28,811 bases of DNA from JACKII01 sp963974445 (GCA_963974445.1 CAXBDI010000043.1:1-28811), one strand, 5' to 3'; counted from the first letter of the stretch, positions 8,326 to 16,069 are shown. Notes: generated by a model from the letters alone, not told the origin. Made by a program: numbers and translations.

Positions 8326-9495
8326 TCAGACCGCTTTGCGATATTTCGCGACGAAATCCTGGTCGATGGTGACGCCGAGGCCGGGGCGGTCGGGAATCTC
8401 CAGATAGCCATCGACCACGGTAAAGTCCTCCTCCACCAGTTCGTGCAGCATCGGGTTGGCGCCCAACGAGTATTCTACCAGAAAGCCGCTGGTGGCGCTC
8501 GCCAGCACGTGCAGGCCGCTGGCGAAGCAAAGCGCTCCACCCCAAAGGTGCGGGGCAAAGCGGATCTGGTAGGCCGCGGCAATCGCCTCAATCCGCACCG
8601 CCTCGGTAATGCCGCCGGCAATCGAGAGGTCGGGCTGGAAGATATCGGCGGCCCGCAACTCCGCCAGATCGCGGAAGGCAAAGCGGGTAAACTCGCTCTC
8701 GCCGCAAGAGATCGGAATATCGGTCGAGGCGCGCACCTCCGCCTGGCCGCGCTTGTCGTCGGCGGTGACCGGCTCCTCCAGCCAGTCGATATTGCAGTCG
8801 GCGACCGACCGGCAGAAGCGCTTGGCCTCCGCCACGGTGAAGGTGCCGTGCGCGTCGCACATCAAGGCGATGTCCGGCCCCAGATAGTCCCGCGCCGCAT
8901 GCACCCGCTCGATGGAATGCGCCAGCGTGCCATCGCCAGAGCCGACCCGCATCTTGACAGCTTTGAAATTGCCGCGGTTGATATAGGATTTCAGTTCCGC
9001 CCCCACCTCCGCCGTCGGTTTCCACCCACCGGAGGCATAGGCCGGCATCCTCTCATGCCGCTTGCCACCCAGCAGTTGATGCACCGGCGCGCCCAGGCTC
9101 TTGCCGAGAATATCCCAGAGCGCCATGTCGATCCCGCTCATCGCACTAACCACATGTCCGCGCCGGCCCAGGATCGGAAAGACATGGCCGCGGGCGATGG
9201 CGTAGTGCGCGCGGGAGCCGTTGTACATCACATCCCAAAGCCGAGAAATCTGCCGCGCATCCTCACCAATCAGCAATGGCGCCAGTTCCTGCTCGATAAT
9301 GGTGACGAGCCCGGCATTGGTGCCGGCAGAGCCGACCGCCGCCTTCGCCTCGCCATAGCCGGTAATGCCGGCATCGGTCTCGATCTCGACCAACGTCGCA
9401 TCGAACGAGCGGGCCCGGCCAAAGTCGGAGGTGTGCTGCTGCGCTTCCGGGATCGGTACGGACAGCCAGTGGGCACGGATGGCGGTGATTTTCAT
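8326..9495 (-). CDS. Mandelate racemase subgroup enolase-superfamily enzyme (acid-sugar dehydratase-like)
   Basis: A 389-residue enolase-superfamily protein with an N-terminal capping domain and a TIM barrel. The three metal ligands Asp214 (MCDAHG), Glu240 (WLEEP) and Glu266 (CGES) are spaced 26 residues apart, exactly as in mandelate racemase. The His-Asp dyad is also present: Asp289 (FQPDLSIAGG) and His316 (APHLWGG), again with racemase spacing. The usual KxK motif reads Lys181-Met-Arg183, so the second lysine is arginine, which argues against true mandelate racemization and for an acid-sugar dehydratase or related reaction. The start is firm: AAGGAG lies 9 bases before ATG 9495. No sugar transporter or regulator is adjacent, so the substrate cannot be assigned. 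Confidence 0.92.
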   Translation of the reverse strand: MKITAIRAHWLSVPIPEAQQHTSDFGRARSFDATLVEIETDAGITGYGEAKAAVGSAGTNAGLVTIIEQELAPLLIGEDARQISRLWDVMYNGSRAHYAIARGHVFPILGRRGHVVSAMSGIDMALWDILGKSLGAPVHQLLGGKRHERMPAYASGGWKPTAEVGAELKSYINRGNFKAVKMRVGSGDGTLAHSIERVHAARDYLGPDIALMCDAHGTFTVAEAKRFCRSVADCNIDWLEEPVTADDKRGQAEVRASTDIPISCGESEFTRFAFRDLAELRAADIFQPDLSIAGGITEAVRIEAIAAAYQIRFAPHLWGGALCFASGLHVLASATSGFLVEYSLGANPMLHELVEEDFTVVDGYLEIPDRPGLGVTIDQDFVAKYRKAV

Positions 9496-9651
9496 GAGGC
9501 GTGGCTCCTTAATTTCCTTGAACGGAGATCGGTTCCACGCCTGCGGGGCGCGACAACGGGCGCTGCGATCTGCCAGGAAGCATCATTCCCGCCGCCGCGA
9601 TGTCCGGCAAGGAGACAGAGAAAAGAATTTTAGATGGCGGGAAAGCCTCGC

Positions 9652-9963
9652 CTATCGACTGACAAACCCGTGGCTGGTGATATTGCGATCTGCGGCGCAC
9701 GAGGTAACAAAGAACGTCATCGTCTTCCCTGTTGAGAAGGCGGTCAGCGCGATCGCGACCATTTCTTTAAAATTCTGGTTTACGCGCTGGACGTGAAAGT
9801 ATTTCGATCCGCAGCTCCCGGCGACATCAAGCTCGACAACAAAGTCGCCCGGATCACCGGCTACGATAACGACCTTGCCGCTGGTCACCGTTTGTGCGCG
9901 GGCAATGCTCGCGCCGGAAAACGCAAGGGCGAAAGTCATGAGCAGTACTGTTGTCATCCTCAT
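9652..9963 (-). CDS. Small secreted protein of unknown function, possible OB-fold B-subunit-like
   Basis: A 103-residue protein starting with a clear Sec signal peptide (hydrophobic stretch LLMTFALAFSGAS, predicted cleavage after Ala-Arg-Ala). The mature part of about 77 residues has two cysteines, one in AGSCGSKYF and one in VTSCAADR, which could form a disulphide. Predicted order is three strands, an amphipathic helix (NFKEMVAIALTAFSTGK), then strands. ATG 9963 is preferred over ATG 9972 because AAGGA at 9973-9977 is 9 bases from the former and abuts the latter. It lies 89 bases downstream of the secreted protease gene on the same strand, so the two may be co-expressed. I do not recognise a named family with certainty. 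The layout and the helix-to-TGK turn recall B subunits of the SubB/PltB type, discussed in the findings. Confidence 0.75.
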   Translation of the reverse strand: MRMTTVLLMTFALAFSGASIARAQTVTSGKVVIVAGDPGDFVVELDVAGSCGSKYFHVQRVNQNFKEMVAIALTAFSTGKTMTFFVTSCAADRNITSHGFVSR

Positions 9964-10052
9964 AGGATCCATTCCTTCGTGAGCGAGTTGTTGCAGGGAA
10001 ATCTCGGACAGACTGGCAGAGCGATTGAGGAACTGGCGGAGCGCTAAAGACT

Positions 10053-10949
10053 TCAGAGCTCGTAATACACGGGCATCATGACGATTGGCGCTTCCTGGAT
10101 GATCTGGAGAATGTCGAAGCGGATACCAACAATTGGGGCACTATTGCAGGACGAGATGCCGGTGACCCACATCCAGTTGATCGCGCCACCCGGAAGAACT
10201 AGCGGATTCGGAGGCACCACACCGCTTGCAACGCAAGTGGATTGAACGCCGGCGATGCCGAGGGCAACGCCGTTCGGCGCCAATAGAATATCGGGACCGC
10301 CGCTATCGCCACCGTGCCCCGCTTGATTGTTGGCATTGGCGGGCAGTGTGTAGGTCGTCGCCGTCACCCCACTTACCGAGAACAGCGCTGTCCGATACAG
10401 GCCATCATTGAGGCTTGCAGCCGCCGGCGGACCGGCGACCGCAAAGTTCGCGCGACCGCGGCCGAACTTGTTCAGGTTGTCGCCGACAGCCAGCTCGTTC
10501 AGCGACAGCAGCTGGATATTGACTGGACCAAAATCGCCTGCGCCCAGATAGATCAGTGCAACGTCGAGCCCGCCACCACCCCAGTTCCGCACCAGACGTG
10601 TCGGAATGATCCGGTCTGGAGACCAGGCAGCCGTGATCCGCAAGTTCAGGGAAGTTTGGTCTGGTCCGTTGATCCGACCATTGTTCGATACGCAGTGATC
10701 CGCGGTCAGAACCCAGAATCGATTGATGAGCGTGCCGCTGCAGCCGCCGCCGACAGTAACGAGACCGAGGTCGCGTTGCATCTGCGGACTAACGAGCACG
10801 CCGTTCCCAAGCGGCTGCTGAAGGGTGCAGACCCGTCCCTCCCGCGTATCCCGGCACTCGACTTGCGCGCGGGCTGGATAGGTGCCTGACCACAACAACA
10901 GGCAAATTACGACACACTCCACCAAACGACACCAAGCCGTCGAAAGCAT
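10053..10949 (-). CDS. Secreted trypsin-like serine protease (S1 family)
   Basis: A 298-residue exported protease of the chymotrypsin fold. The signal peptide covers about residues 1-28 (hydrophobic VVICLLLW, then PARAQ). The catalytic triad is readable: His in LTADHCVS, Asp in GLDVALIYL, and Ser in GHGGDSGGP. The oxyanion glycine precedes that serine as usual. GGGCSGTLINRFWVLTADHC is the expected N-terminal barrel signature, and further cysteines can pair across the fold. A tail of about 50 residues after the last catalytic strand (hydrophobic PIVMMPVYYEL end) is not explained. Spacing after the weak AAAGAG ribosome-binding site supports ATG 10949. A sigma-70-like promoter and a dyad lie immediately upstream. 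The substrate is unknown. Confidence 0.92.
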   Translation of the reverse strand: MLSTAWCRLVECVVICLLLWSGTYPARAQVECRDTREGRVCTLQQPLGNGVLVSPQMQRDLGLVTVGGGCSGTLINRFWVLTADHCVSNNGRINGPDQTSLNLRITAAWSPDRIIPTRLVRNWGGGGLDVALIYLGAGDFGPVNIQLLSLNELAVGDNLNKFGRGRANFAVAGPPAAASLNDGLYRTALFSVSGVTATTYTLPANANNQAGHGGDSGGPDILLAPNGVALGIAGVQSTCVASGVVPPNPLVLPGGAINWMWVTGISSCNSAPIVGIRFDILQIIQEAPIVMMPVYYEL

Positions 10950-10970
10950 GTCATTACTCTTTCAATAAGA

Positions 10971-10987
10971 ATTAACACACGGTTAAT
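10971..10987. promoter_or_regulatory. Dyad operator-like site at the protease promoter
   Basis: ATTAAC (10971-10976) and GTTAAT (10982-10987) form a perfect 6-bp inverted repeat with a 5-base spacer. Its outer half touches the -10 box of the predicted minus-strand promoter, where a bound repressor would block transcription. The factor is unknown. Confidence 0.45.
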
Positions 10988-11013
10988 CATACCATAGCCG
11001 TGACTGCTTACAA
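10986..11013 (-). promoter_or_regulatory. Sigma-70-like promoter for the secreted protease
   Basis: On the minus strand TTGTAA (11013-11008) and TATGAT (10991-10986) are separated by 16 bases. The match is good for both boxes, and the promoter points at the protease start about 35 bases further on, in an A/T-rich stretch. Confidence 0.6.
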
Positions 11014-11086
11014 AAGTAAATATCGCTTTAATCGCCGGTGAACGTGAAATTCATGACATCTTCGCTGATGCCACCTTTGGAATCCG

Positions 11087-11431
11087 TCACCGCCAGGACA
11101 CTTCGAACAGCTCGACCTGGCTCGGAGGGCCTTTGAAAGAGTGCAGCCCAAAGTCCGCGAGGGCGATCCCTATCCGCAACGCCTCTGCATTGCCTTGGTT
11201 AAATGTAGCGACGCCATGCTGGATCGACCGGGCGCAACGCATCGCAGCCGCAAATTCGCCGAATGATGTCATGATGCCGTCGCCAGTATGCTTGACCTCG
11301 CGACCACCTTCCTCCCGGAGCACGCGTTCGGCAACACGTGGCCGTTTTTTTAGGGGCCGGGGCGTCGCCGCTATGTTTTCGGCTAAGCACCACATCATGT
11401 TGCCATAGGCGACGGTCTCGCCCATCTGCAC
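11087..11431 (-). pseudogene. Remnant of a class III adenylate/guanylate cyclase
   Basis: The reading frame contains an unmistakable fragment of a class III nucleotide cyclase domain: GGREVKHTGDGIMTSF, then AAAMRCARSIQHGVATFN and ALRIGIAL. The sequence then jumps directly to DFGLHSFKG and VELFEVSW, which normally form the end of the domain. Roughly 50-60 residues that usually lie between (the GDVFGxxVNxAARL region with key catalytic residues) are missing. The N-terminal metal-binding aspartate motif (FTDIxGST-like) is also not recognisable. The frame stays open upstream to about 11525, just after the ribokinase stop, but no good start or domain is seen. I infer a gene inactivated by internal deletion and decay. 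A short functional protein is much less likely. Confidence 0.8.
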
Positions 11432-11531
11432 GTCGCCCCGGCGCTCTCGTTGGAGCCGGTGCAGCGCAGCGCCGTCCAGATCAGCACAAAAAAGATCCAG
11501 CTTGACGCCCGTGTGGATACATGCCTGGCGG

Positions 11532-12452
11532 TCAAGCCTGCTCTACTCGGATGCGATCCTGCATCCGGGCCGCCTCTTCCGAGCCCTCCAGCCCCGCTTG
11601 CGCGCCGAAGCCGGTGCAGGCGAGGCCGCCGGAGGTGCTGGCGAGTTTCAGAGCCTCGGGTAGCGCCTGCCCCTCCGCCAAAGCCGCAGCGAGGCCGCCG
11701 ACGAAAGCGTCGCCGGCGCCGGTGGTGTCGACCACATCCTTCGCCAGAGCCGAGACTCTCCAGCCGCTGCCATCCGCCTGCACCGCGACTGCGCCCCTCG
11801 CACCGAGCGTGGTCACGACGCAGGCGCGCAGTTGCTGGGCCAGCGCTCTCGTCAAAGCCGGCAGGTCATCGGATGACGCCAGACCGACCTGTTCGGCCAA
11901 AGCCTGCACCTCCAGCACGTTCACGACCCAGTAGTCCACCGCACCTCGCGCCTCGGCTGGCAGCACGCCGGCGGGGGCGAGGTTCAGGATGGTGCAGGCG
12001 CCGGCGGCTTTGGCGGCGACCAGCGCCGCGGCGGTTTCGGCAACAGGCACCTCCATCTGGCAGACCAGCACGCCGCCGCCGCCCAGCCCGTCAAGGTCGG
12101 AGGCGCGGACCTCCAGGTTAGCGCCGCTGGCGACCACGATAGAGTTTTCGCCGCTCTCCGCCACCATCACCGCCGCAATCGCCGTCGGCGCATCCACGGT
12201 GCGCACGCCGGAGGTATCGACGCCGGCCGCACGCATGGCGTCGAGCGGGATCGACGCCCAGGCATCGCCGCCGACGCAGCCGATCATGCGCACCTCCGCC
12301 CCCAGCTTGGCCGCGGCCACCGCCTGGTTGCAGCCCTTGCCGCCCGCGACGGCCTCATAGCCCATGGTCAGCACCGTCTCACCCGGCTTTGGCAAGGTCG
12401 CGACGCTCAACGCCAAGTCCGTGTTGATCGAGCCGAAGACGACGACCGCCAT
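11532..12452 (-). CDS. rbsK: Ribokinase
   Basis: A 306-residue PfkB-family sugar kinase that phosphorylates ribose to ribose 5-phosphate. The first PfkB signature is GGKGCNQAVAAAKLGA at about residues 37-52, including the ribokinase-typical GGKGxNQA. The second is DTTGAGDAFVGGLAAAL, with catalytic base Asp248. The N-terminal FGSINTDL and the PKPGET segment also fit ribokinase rather than fructokinase or adenosine kinase. It begins 12 bases after the peroxiredoxin stop on the same strand, so the two genes are probably co-transcribed. The ribosome-binding site is weak. No ribose transporter genes are nearby. The product could feed the ribose 5-phosphate pool used by rpe and purH nearby, but that link is inference. 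Confidence 0.92.
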   Translation of the reverse strand: MAVVVFGSINTDLALSVATLPKPGETVLTMGYEAVAGGKGCNQAVAAAKLGAEVRMIGCVGGDAWASIPLDAMRAAGVDTSGVRTVDAPTAIAAVMVAESGENSIVVASGANLEVRASDLDGLGGGGVLVCQMEVPVAETAAALVAAKAAGACTILNLAPAGVLPAEARGAVDYWVVNVLEVQALAEQVGLASSDDLPALTRALAQQLRACVVTTLGARGAVAVQADGSGWRVSALAKDVVDTTGAGDAFVGGLAAALAEGQALPEALKLASTSGGLACTGFGAQAGLEGSEEAARMQDRIRVEQA

Positions 12453-12464
12453 GACGCGGCCGCC

Positions 12465-12953
12465 CTAGCCCAGCCGCTCCAGCACCGCCTCGGCGCTGGA
12501 GACGCCGTACTCGCCAGAGGGCTCGACGCAGACCTCCTGCACCACGTTATTGTCGATGAGCATGGCGTAGCGCTTCGAGCGCACACCGTAACCACGGGCG
12601 CTCATGTCGGTGAAAATGCCGATGGCCTTGGCGAAGTCGGCGACGCCATCCGACAGCATCGTGACCTTGCCCGCAGCACCGTGCGCCTCACCCCAGGCTT
12701 TCATCACGGCGGCGTCGTTGACGCTGATGCAGGCGACCTCGTCGACGCCCTTGGCCTTGATGTCGTCGGCATGGCACACAAACCCAGGCAAGTGCCTGGC
12801 GGAGCAGGTGCGGGTGAAGGCGCCGGGCACCGCGAACAGCACGACTTTCTTGCCGCCCAGAAGCTCATGCGCCGGCTTCGCCTCCGGGCCGCCGCTCTCG
12901 CCGATCACGTAAAGGTTCACATTCGGGATGGTATCACCGGGTTGAATGGTCAT
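12465..12953 (-). CDS. Peroxiredoxin, Prx5/thiol-specific antioxidant type
   Basis: A 162-residue peroxiredoxin of the Prx5 group that reduces hydrogen peroxide and organic peroxides with thiol donors. The active site is VPGAFTRTCS, with peroxidatic Cys50 and the PxxxTxxC signature intact. The residue between the two threonines is arginine rather than the common proline. Other cysteines are at about 60, 75 and 142, and one could act as resolving residue. The C-terminal segment RSKRYAMLIDNNVVQEV is typical of the family. AAGGAA lies 10 bases before ATG 12953. It is the first gene of a pair with ribokinase and should be cytoplasmic. Confidence 0.93.
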   Translation of the reverse strand: MTIQPGDTIPNVNLYVIGESGGPEAKPAHELLGGKKVVLFAVPGAFTRTCSARHLPGFVCHADDIKAKGVDEVACISVNDAAVMKAWGEAHGAAGKVTMLSDGVADFAKAIGIFTDMSARGYGVRSKRYAMLIDNNVVQEVCVEPSGEYGVSSAEAVLERLG

Positions 12954-13058
12954 GGCCGCGCGGTTCCTTCTGAGCGGAATTCGAAGAATTGACCCGGCAT
13001 TGAAACGGAGCCGCTGGCCGCCGTCCAGGGCAAAGTCTCGGCGAATTCCGCCCGTGTC

Positions 13059-13235
13059 CTACACTGGTAGGAACACGATCAACGTCAGCCAGATCGCCAC
13101 CATCCCAATACCGCCGCAGAGCCACAGCCGGGTGGCGCAGCAATCGAGGCAGCGGCGGATCGTTCTGCCGGGTATGCCTGCCACGGGAACCGGTGTATTG
13201 CTGCCAGACGCTTTGCGCCATCGCGCGGTAACCAC
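13059..13235 (-). CDS. Small hypothetical protein with a C-terminal membrane helix
   Basis: A possible 58-residue protein starting at GTG 13235, with GGAGG 5 bases upstream. An in-frame ATG at 13245-13247 would sit over that site. The N-terminal half is basic and proline-containing. A cysteine cluster (RRCLDCCATRLWLC) precedes one hydrophobic helix (GMVAIWLTLIVFLP) running to the end. This would give a tail-anchored inner-membrane peptide. I do not recognise a family. The case rests on the ribosome-binding site and the coherent membrane segment in a region with no other gene. Confidence 0.4.
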   Translation of the reverse strand: MVTARWRKASGSNTPVPVAGIPGRTIRRCLDCCATRLWLCGGIGMVAIWLTLIVFLPV

Positions 13236-13414
13236 AATCGCCTCCATCGGTCGAAACTGATTGAGGAGGAGCTACTGCGAGCCTCCTCCGATCTATGGAG
13301 GAACGTAGGGAGTCGGCGCCTATACAGATGTAAGTTAGATCACAGACGAGGGCAGATATTGTCGAAGATTCGCGAAGAAAATTAACTCTAAACGCTGAGC
13401 AACTGGGACCGGGC

Positions 13415-13612
13415 CTAGAAGTCGATGCAGCGCCCGTTGATTTCCCAATCGCCATAGCGCGTCGGGTCGGGCTTGCTCGGGTCCTCGCCGGCTGGCGGTG
13501 GCTGTTTCGCCGGGGGATGGTTCTGAGGACCGGCGTCTTTGCAGGGGTCTTTGTAATAGGTCGGCTTCGGCGGTTCGGCAGACGGATCGGTCGTTGTCGG
13601 CTTGTCGGTCAT
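13415..13612 (-). CDS. DUF1674 / SDHAF4-like succinate dehydrogenase assembly factor
   Basis: A 65-residue protein whose end, DPTRYGDWEINGRCIDF, is the diagnostic signature of DUF1674. The mitochondrial member, SDHAF4 (Sdh8), binds flavinated SdhA and helps assemble succinate dehydrogenase. Before the signature the chain is rich in proline, lysine and acidic residues and looks disordered, as in other members. The start is placed at ATG 13612, with GAGAGGG about 11 bases upstream. Longer in-frame starts run antisense into htpX and are not credible. It is divergent from htpX across about 140 bases. No sdh genes are in the window. Confidence 0.85.
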   Translation of the reverse strand: MTDKPTTTDPSAEPPKPTYYKDPCKDAGPQNHPPAKQPPPAGEDPSKPDPTRYGDWEINGRCIDF

Positions 13613-13751
13613 CGGCGGGCAGTCCCTCTCGCAGCGGATTGCCCATAGCCATATAGCGTTCGGCCCGCCCCTTGCCAGTCGCTTGATTCCCGCGCGGCGC
13701 GCTACCACCTGAAAACCGTTCCGAATTCCAACGGGCAGAGACGCCGTTCCC

Positions 13752-14639
13752 ATGACACGCACATTCCTCTTGCTGGCGGCGATGACCGCCCTGTTCCTGG
13801 CGGCCGGATGGCTGATGGGCGGCGCTGGCGGCATGCTGATCGCGCTGGTGATTGCGCTGGCGACCAACGCCTTTGCCTATTGGAATTCCGACAAAGTCGT
13901 CCTGCGCATGTACAGCGCGGAGGAGATCAGCCGCGAACAGGCGCCGGGTCTCTACGAAATGATCGAGCAGATGGCGGGCCGCGCCGGGCTGCCGATGCCC
14001 AAGGTCTATGTGATCGACGAGGATCAGCCGAACGCCTTCGCCACCGGCCGCAACCCGGAAAACGCCGCCGTTGCCGCGACCTCCGGCCTGCTGCATCGCC
14101 TCAGCCGGGAGGAAGTAGCCGGCGTGATGGCGCACGAATTGGCGCACATCAAGAACCGCGATACGCTGACCATGACCATCACCGCGACGCTGGCTGGCGC
14201 GATCGGCATTCTGGCGAATATCGCCTCCTTTCAGATGCTGTTCGGCGGCGGCCGCAACAACCCGCTGGGCTTCGTCGGGGTGCTGCTGACCCTGGTGCTG
14301 GCGCCGTTGGCGGCGACCATGGTGCAGATGGCGATCAGCCGCTCCCGGGAATACAAGGCCGATGCGTTGGGGGCGGAGATCTGCGGCGAACCGTTATGGC
14401 TGGCCAATGCCCTGGCGGATTTGAGCCGCAGTGCCGCCCAGATCGACAACCAGCACGCCGAGCGCAATCCGGCGACGGCGCATATGTTTATCGTAAATCC
14501 ATTGCATGCCCGCTCCATCGATGGTTTGTTCGCGACCCATCCGCCGATGGAGGAGCGTATTCGCCGCTTACGCGCCATGGCGGGTAACCGTTCAAGCAGC
14601 TTTGCTGGCGGCTTGCGTCGTTCCGGCCCGTGGGGTTAA
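13752..14639 (+). CDS. htpX: Zinc metalloprotease HtpX
   Basis: A 295-residue inner-membrane M48 protease that degrades misfolded membrane proteins and works alongside FtsH. Two N-terminal hydrophobic helices (about residues 4-20 and 22-40) are followed by the cytoplasmic catalytic part. The zinc site is His128-Glu-Leu-Ala-His132 in VMAHELAHIKNRD, with Glu200 in SRSREYKADALGAE as third ligand. Further membrane helices lie between these motifs (IGILANIASFQML and VLLTLVLAPLAATMVQMA). Length and motif spacing are normal. The ribosome-binding site is weak. The downstream rsmB start lies 47 bases after the stop, suggesting a common transcript. Confidence 0.96.
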   Translation: MTRTFLLLAAMTALFLAAGWLMGGAGGMLIALVIALATNAFAYWNSDKVVLRMYSAEEISREQAPGLYEMIEQMAGRAGLPMPKVYVIDEDQPNAFATGRNPENAAVAATSGLLHRLSREEVAGVMAHELAHIKNRDTLTMTITATLAGAIGILANIASFQMLFGGGRNNPLGFVGVLLTLVLAPLAATMVQMAISRSREYKADALGAEICGEPLWLANALADLSRSAAQIDNQHAERNPATAHMFIVNPLHARSIDGLFATHPPMEERIRRLRAMAGNRSSSFAGGLRRSGPWG

Positions 14640-14686
14640 GCGAGCGCCGCCGCCAGACGATAGTCTTATTAGGATACCCCGTTCTC

Positions 14687-16069
14687 ATGCCGAATGAGCG
14701 GCCGCCCCGGCCCTCCGACCGCGGTGGCGCAAGCCGCCCTTCCAGCGCGTTCCGCCCGGCCCGCGCCTTCAAGCCGCTGCAGCCGCCGTCGCCCCGTTAT
14801 GCGGCGCAACAGGTGCTGCACCAGGTGCTCGACCGCCGCCGGCCGCTGGACGAGGCGATCCTGGAGGAGCCGACCTGGACGAAAATCCATGGCCGCGACC
14901 GCGGGTTCGCCCGCGTGCTGGTGACGACGGTGCTGCGCCGCCTCGGCCAGATCGACGACGCCATCGGGCGCTTCGTTCAACGCCCGCCGGAGGGCAAGGA
15001 CGCCTATATCGGTCTGGTGCTGCGCCTGGCTGCCGCGCAGCTCATGTTCCTCGATACACCGCCGCACGCCGCCGTCGATCAGGCGACCAGCATGACCCGC
15101 GGCCCCGGCATGAAATCGATGGTCAACGCCGTGCTGCGCCGTCTGTCGGAGGCGCGCGGCGATTTGTTCCGCGAGCAGGACGCCGAGCGGCTGAACCTGC
15201 CGGACTGGCTCTGGCGCAGTTGGTGTGAGGCCTACGGCGAGGCGACCACCCGCGCCATTATCCGCGCGCAAATGCAGGAGCCGCCGCTCGATATTACGTT
15301 GCGCGAGGCGAAGTTTCCGGAGATATGGGCGGAGCGGTTGCAGGGCCGCGTCATGCCGACCGGCTCGATCCGGCTGGCGAAGACGACGCACGTCCCCTCC
15401 ATGTTCGGCTATGGCCAGGGCGCCTGGTGGGTGCAGGATGCAGCCGCCACCCTGCCGGCGCTGCTGATGGGCGATGTCGCCGGCAAGACGATTGTCGATC
15501 TGGCGGCCGCGCCGGGCGGCAAAACTCTGCAACTCTGCGCCGCCGGCGCCAAAGTCATCGCTGTAGACCAGTCGCGCGAGCGGCTGGAACGCCTGTTCGA
15601 GAATCTGGAGCGGACCAACCTCTCCGCCGATACCGACGTCGCCGATGGCCGCTACTGGAAGCCGCGCGCGCCGGTCGATGCGGTGCTGCTGGATGCGCCC
15701 TGCTCCACCACCGGCACGGCCCGCCGCCACCCGGATGTGATCTGGAACAAGACGCCTGCCGCCGTCGCCAGCATCACCCAGGTTCAGGACGCGTTGCTGA
15801 AAAACGCCGCCACCATGGTGAAGCCCGGCGGCATGCTGGTCTACGCCTGCTGCTCGCTGCAACCGGAGGAAGGGCCGAAGCGGATCGAGGCGTTTCTGCG
15901 CCGGCGGCCGACCTGGGCGCGCCAGCCGGTCGGCAAGGGTGAGGTCGCCGGCACCGCCGACTTCATCACCGCCGATGGCGACTTGCGCACCTTGCCGAGC
16001 CATTGGGCGGACCGTGGCGGCATCGATGGTTTTTATATCGCCCGCCTCGTTCGTAACGGGTCGACCTAA
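14687..16069 (+). CDS. rsmB: 16S rRNA cytosine-5 methyltransferase, RsmB/Sun family
   Basis: A 460-residue RsmB-type enzyme that methylates C967 (E. coli numbering) of 16S rRNA using SAM. An arginine/proline-rich head is followed by an N-terminal NusB-like RNA-binding domain (RYAAQQVLHQVLDRRRPLDE to about residue 150). The SAM motif is DLAAAPGGKTLQLCAAGA. The two catalytic cysteines are Cys339 in DAPCSTTG and Cys389 in VYACCSLQPEEG. ATG 14687 is preferred over the GTG at 14630, which overlaps the htpX end. AGGA lies about 13 bases upstream of the ATG. The partner genes htpX and rpe lie close by on the same strand. Confidence 0.93.
   Translation: MPNERPPRPSDRGGASRPSSAFRPARAFKPLQPPSPRYAAQQVLHQVLDRRRPLDEAILEEPTWTKIHGRDRGFARVLVTTVLRRLGQIDDAIGRFVQRPPEGKDAYIGLVLRLAAAQLMFLDTPPHAAVDQATSMTRGPGMKSMVNAVLRRLSEARGDLFREQDAERLNLPDWLWRSWCEAYGEATTRAIIRAQMQEPPLDITLREAKFPEIWAERLQGRVMPTGSIRLAKTTHVPSMFGYGQGAWWVQDAAATLPALLMGDVAGKTIVDLAAAPGGKTLQLCAAGAKVIAVDQSRERLERLFENLERTNLSADTDVADGRYWKPRAPVDAVLLDAPCSTTGTARRHPDVIWNKTPAAVASITQVQDALLKNAATMVKPGGMLVYACCSLQPEEGPKRIEAFLRRRPTWARQPVGKGEVAGTADFITADGDLRTLPSHWADRGGIDGFYIARLVRNGST

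Noticed and set aside
8443..9633. A 396-codon plus-strand open frame
   Set aside because: It is antisense to the enolase-superfamily gene, whose active-site spacing is exact.
9496..11086. Prophage or insertion-sequence origin of the protease patch
   Set aside because: No transposase, integrase, terminal inverted repeats or target duplications were seen, so only a general accessory character is claimed.
13265..13289. GGAGGAGC...GCCTCCTCC hairpin as a terminator
   Set aside because: The stem has a bulge and neither side carries a T-run, so function as an intrinsic terminator is not supported.
13335..14147. Minus-strand frames overlapping htpX, including an N-terminal extension of the DUF1674 gene
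   Set aside because: They run antisense through the HtpX membrane and zinc-site coding region. The DUF1674 protein is complete from ATG 13612.
14669..16003. A 444-codon minus-strand open frame
   Set aside because: It is antisense to rsmB, whose motifs are intact. The product is repetitive Gly/Arg/Ala/His sequence without recognisable motifs.
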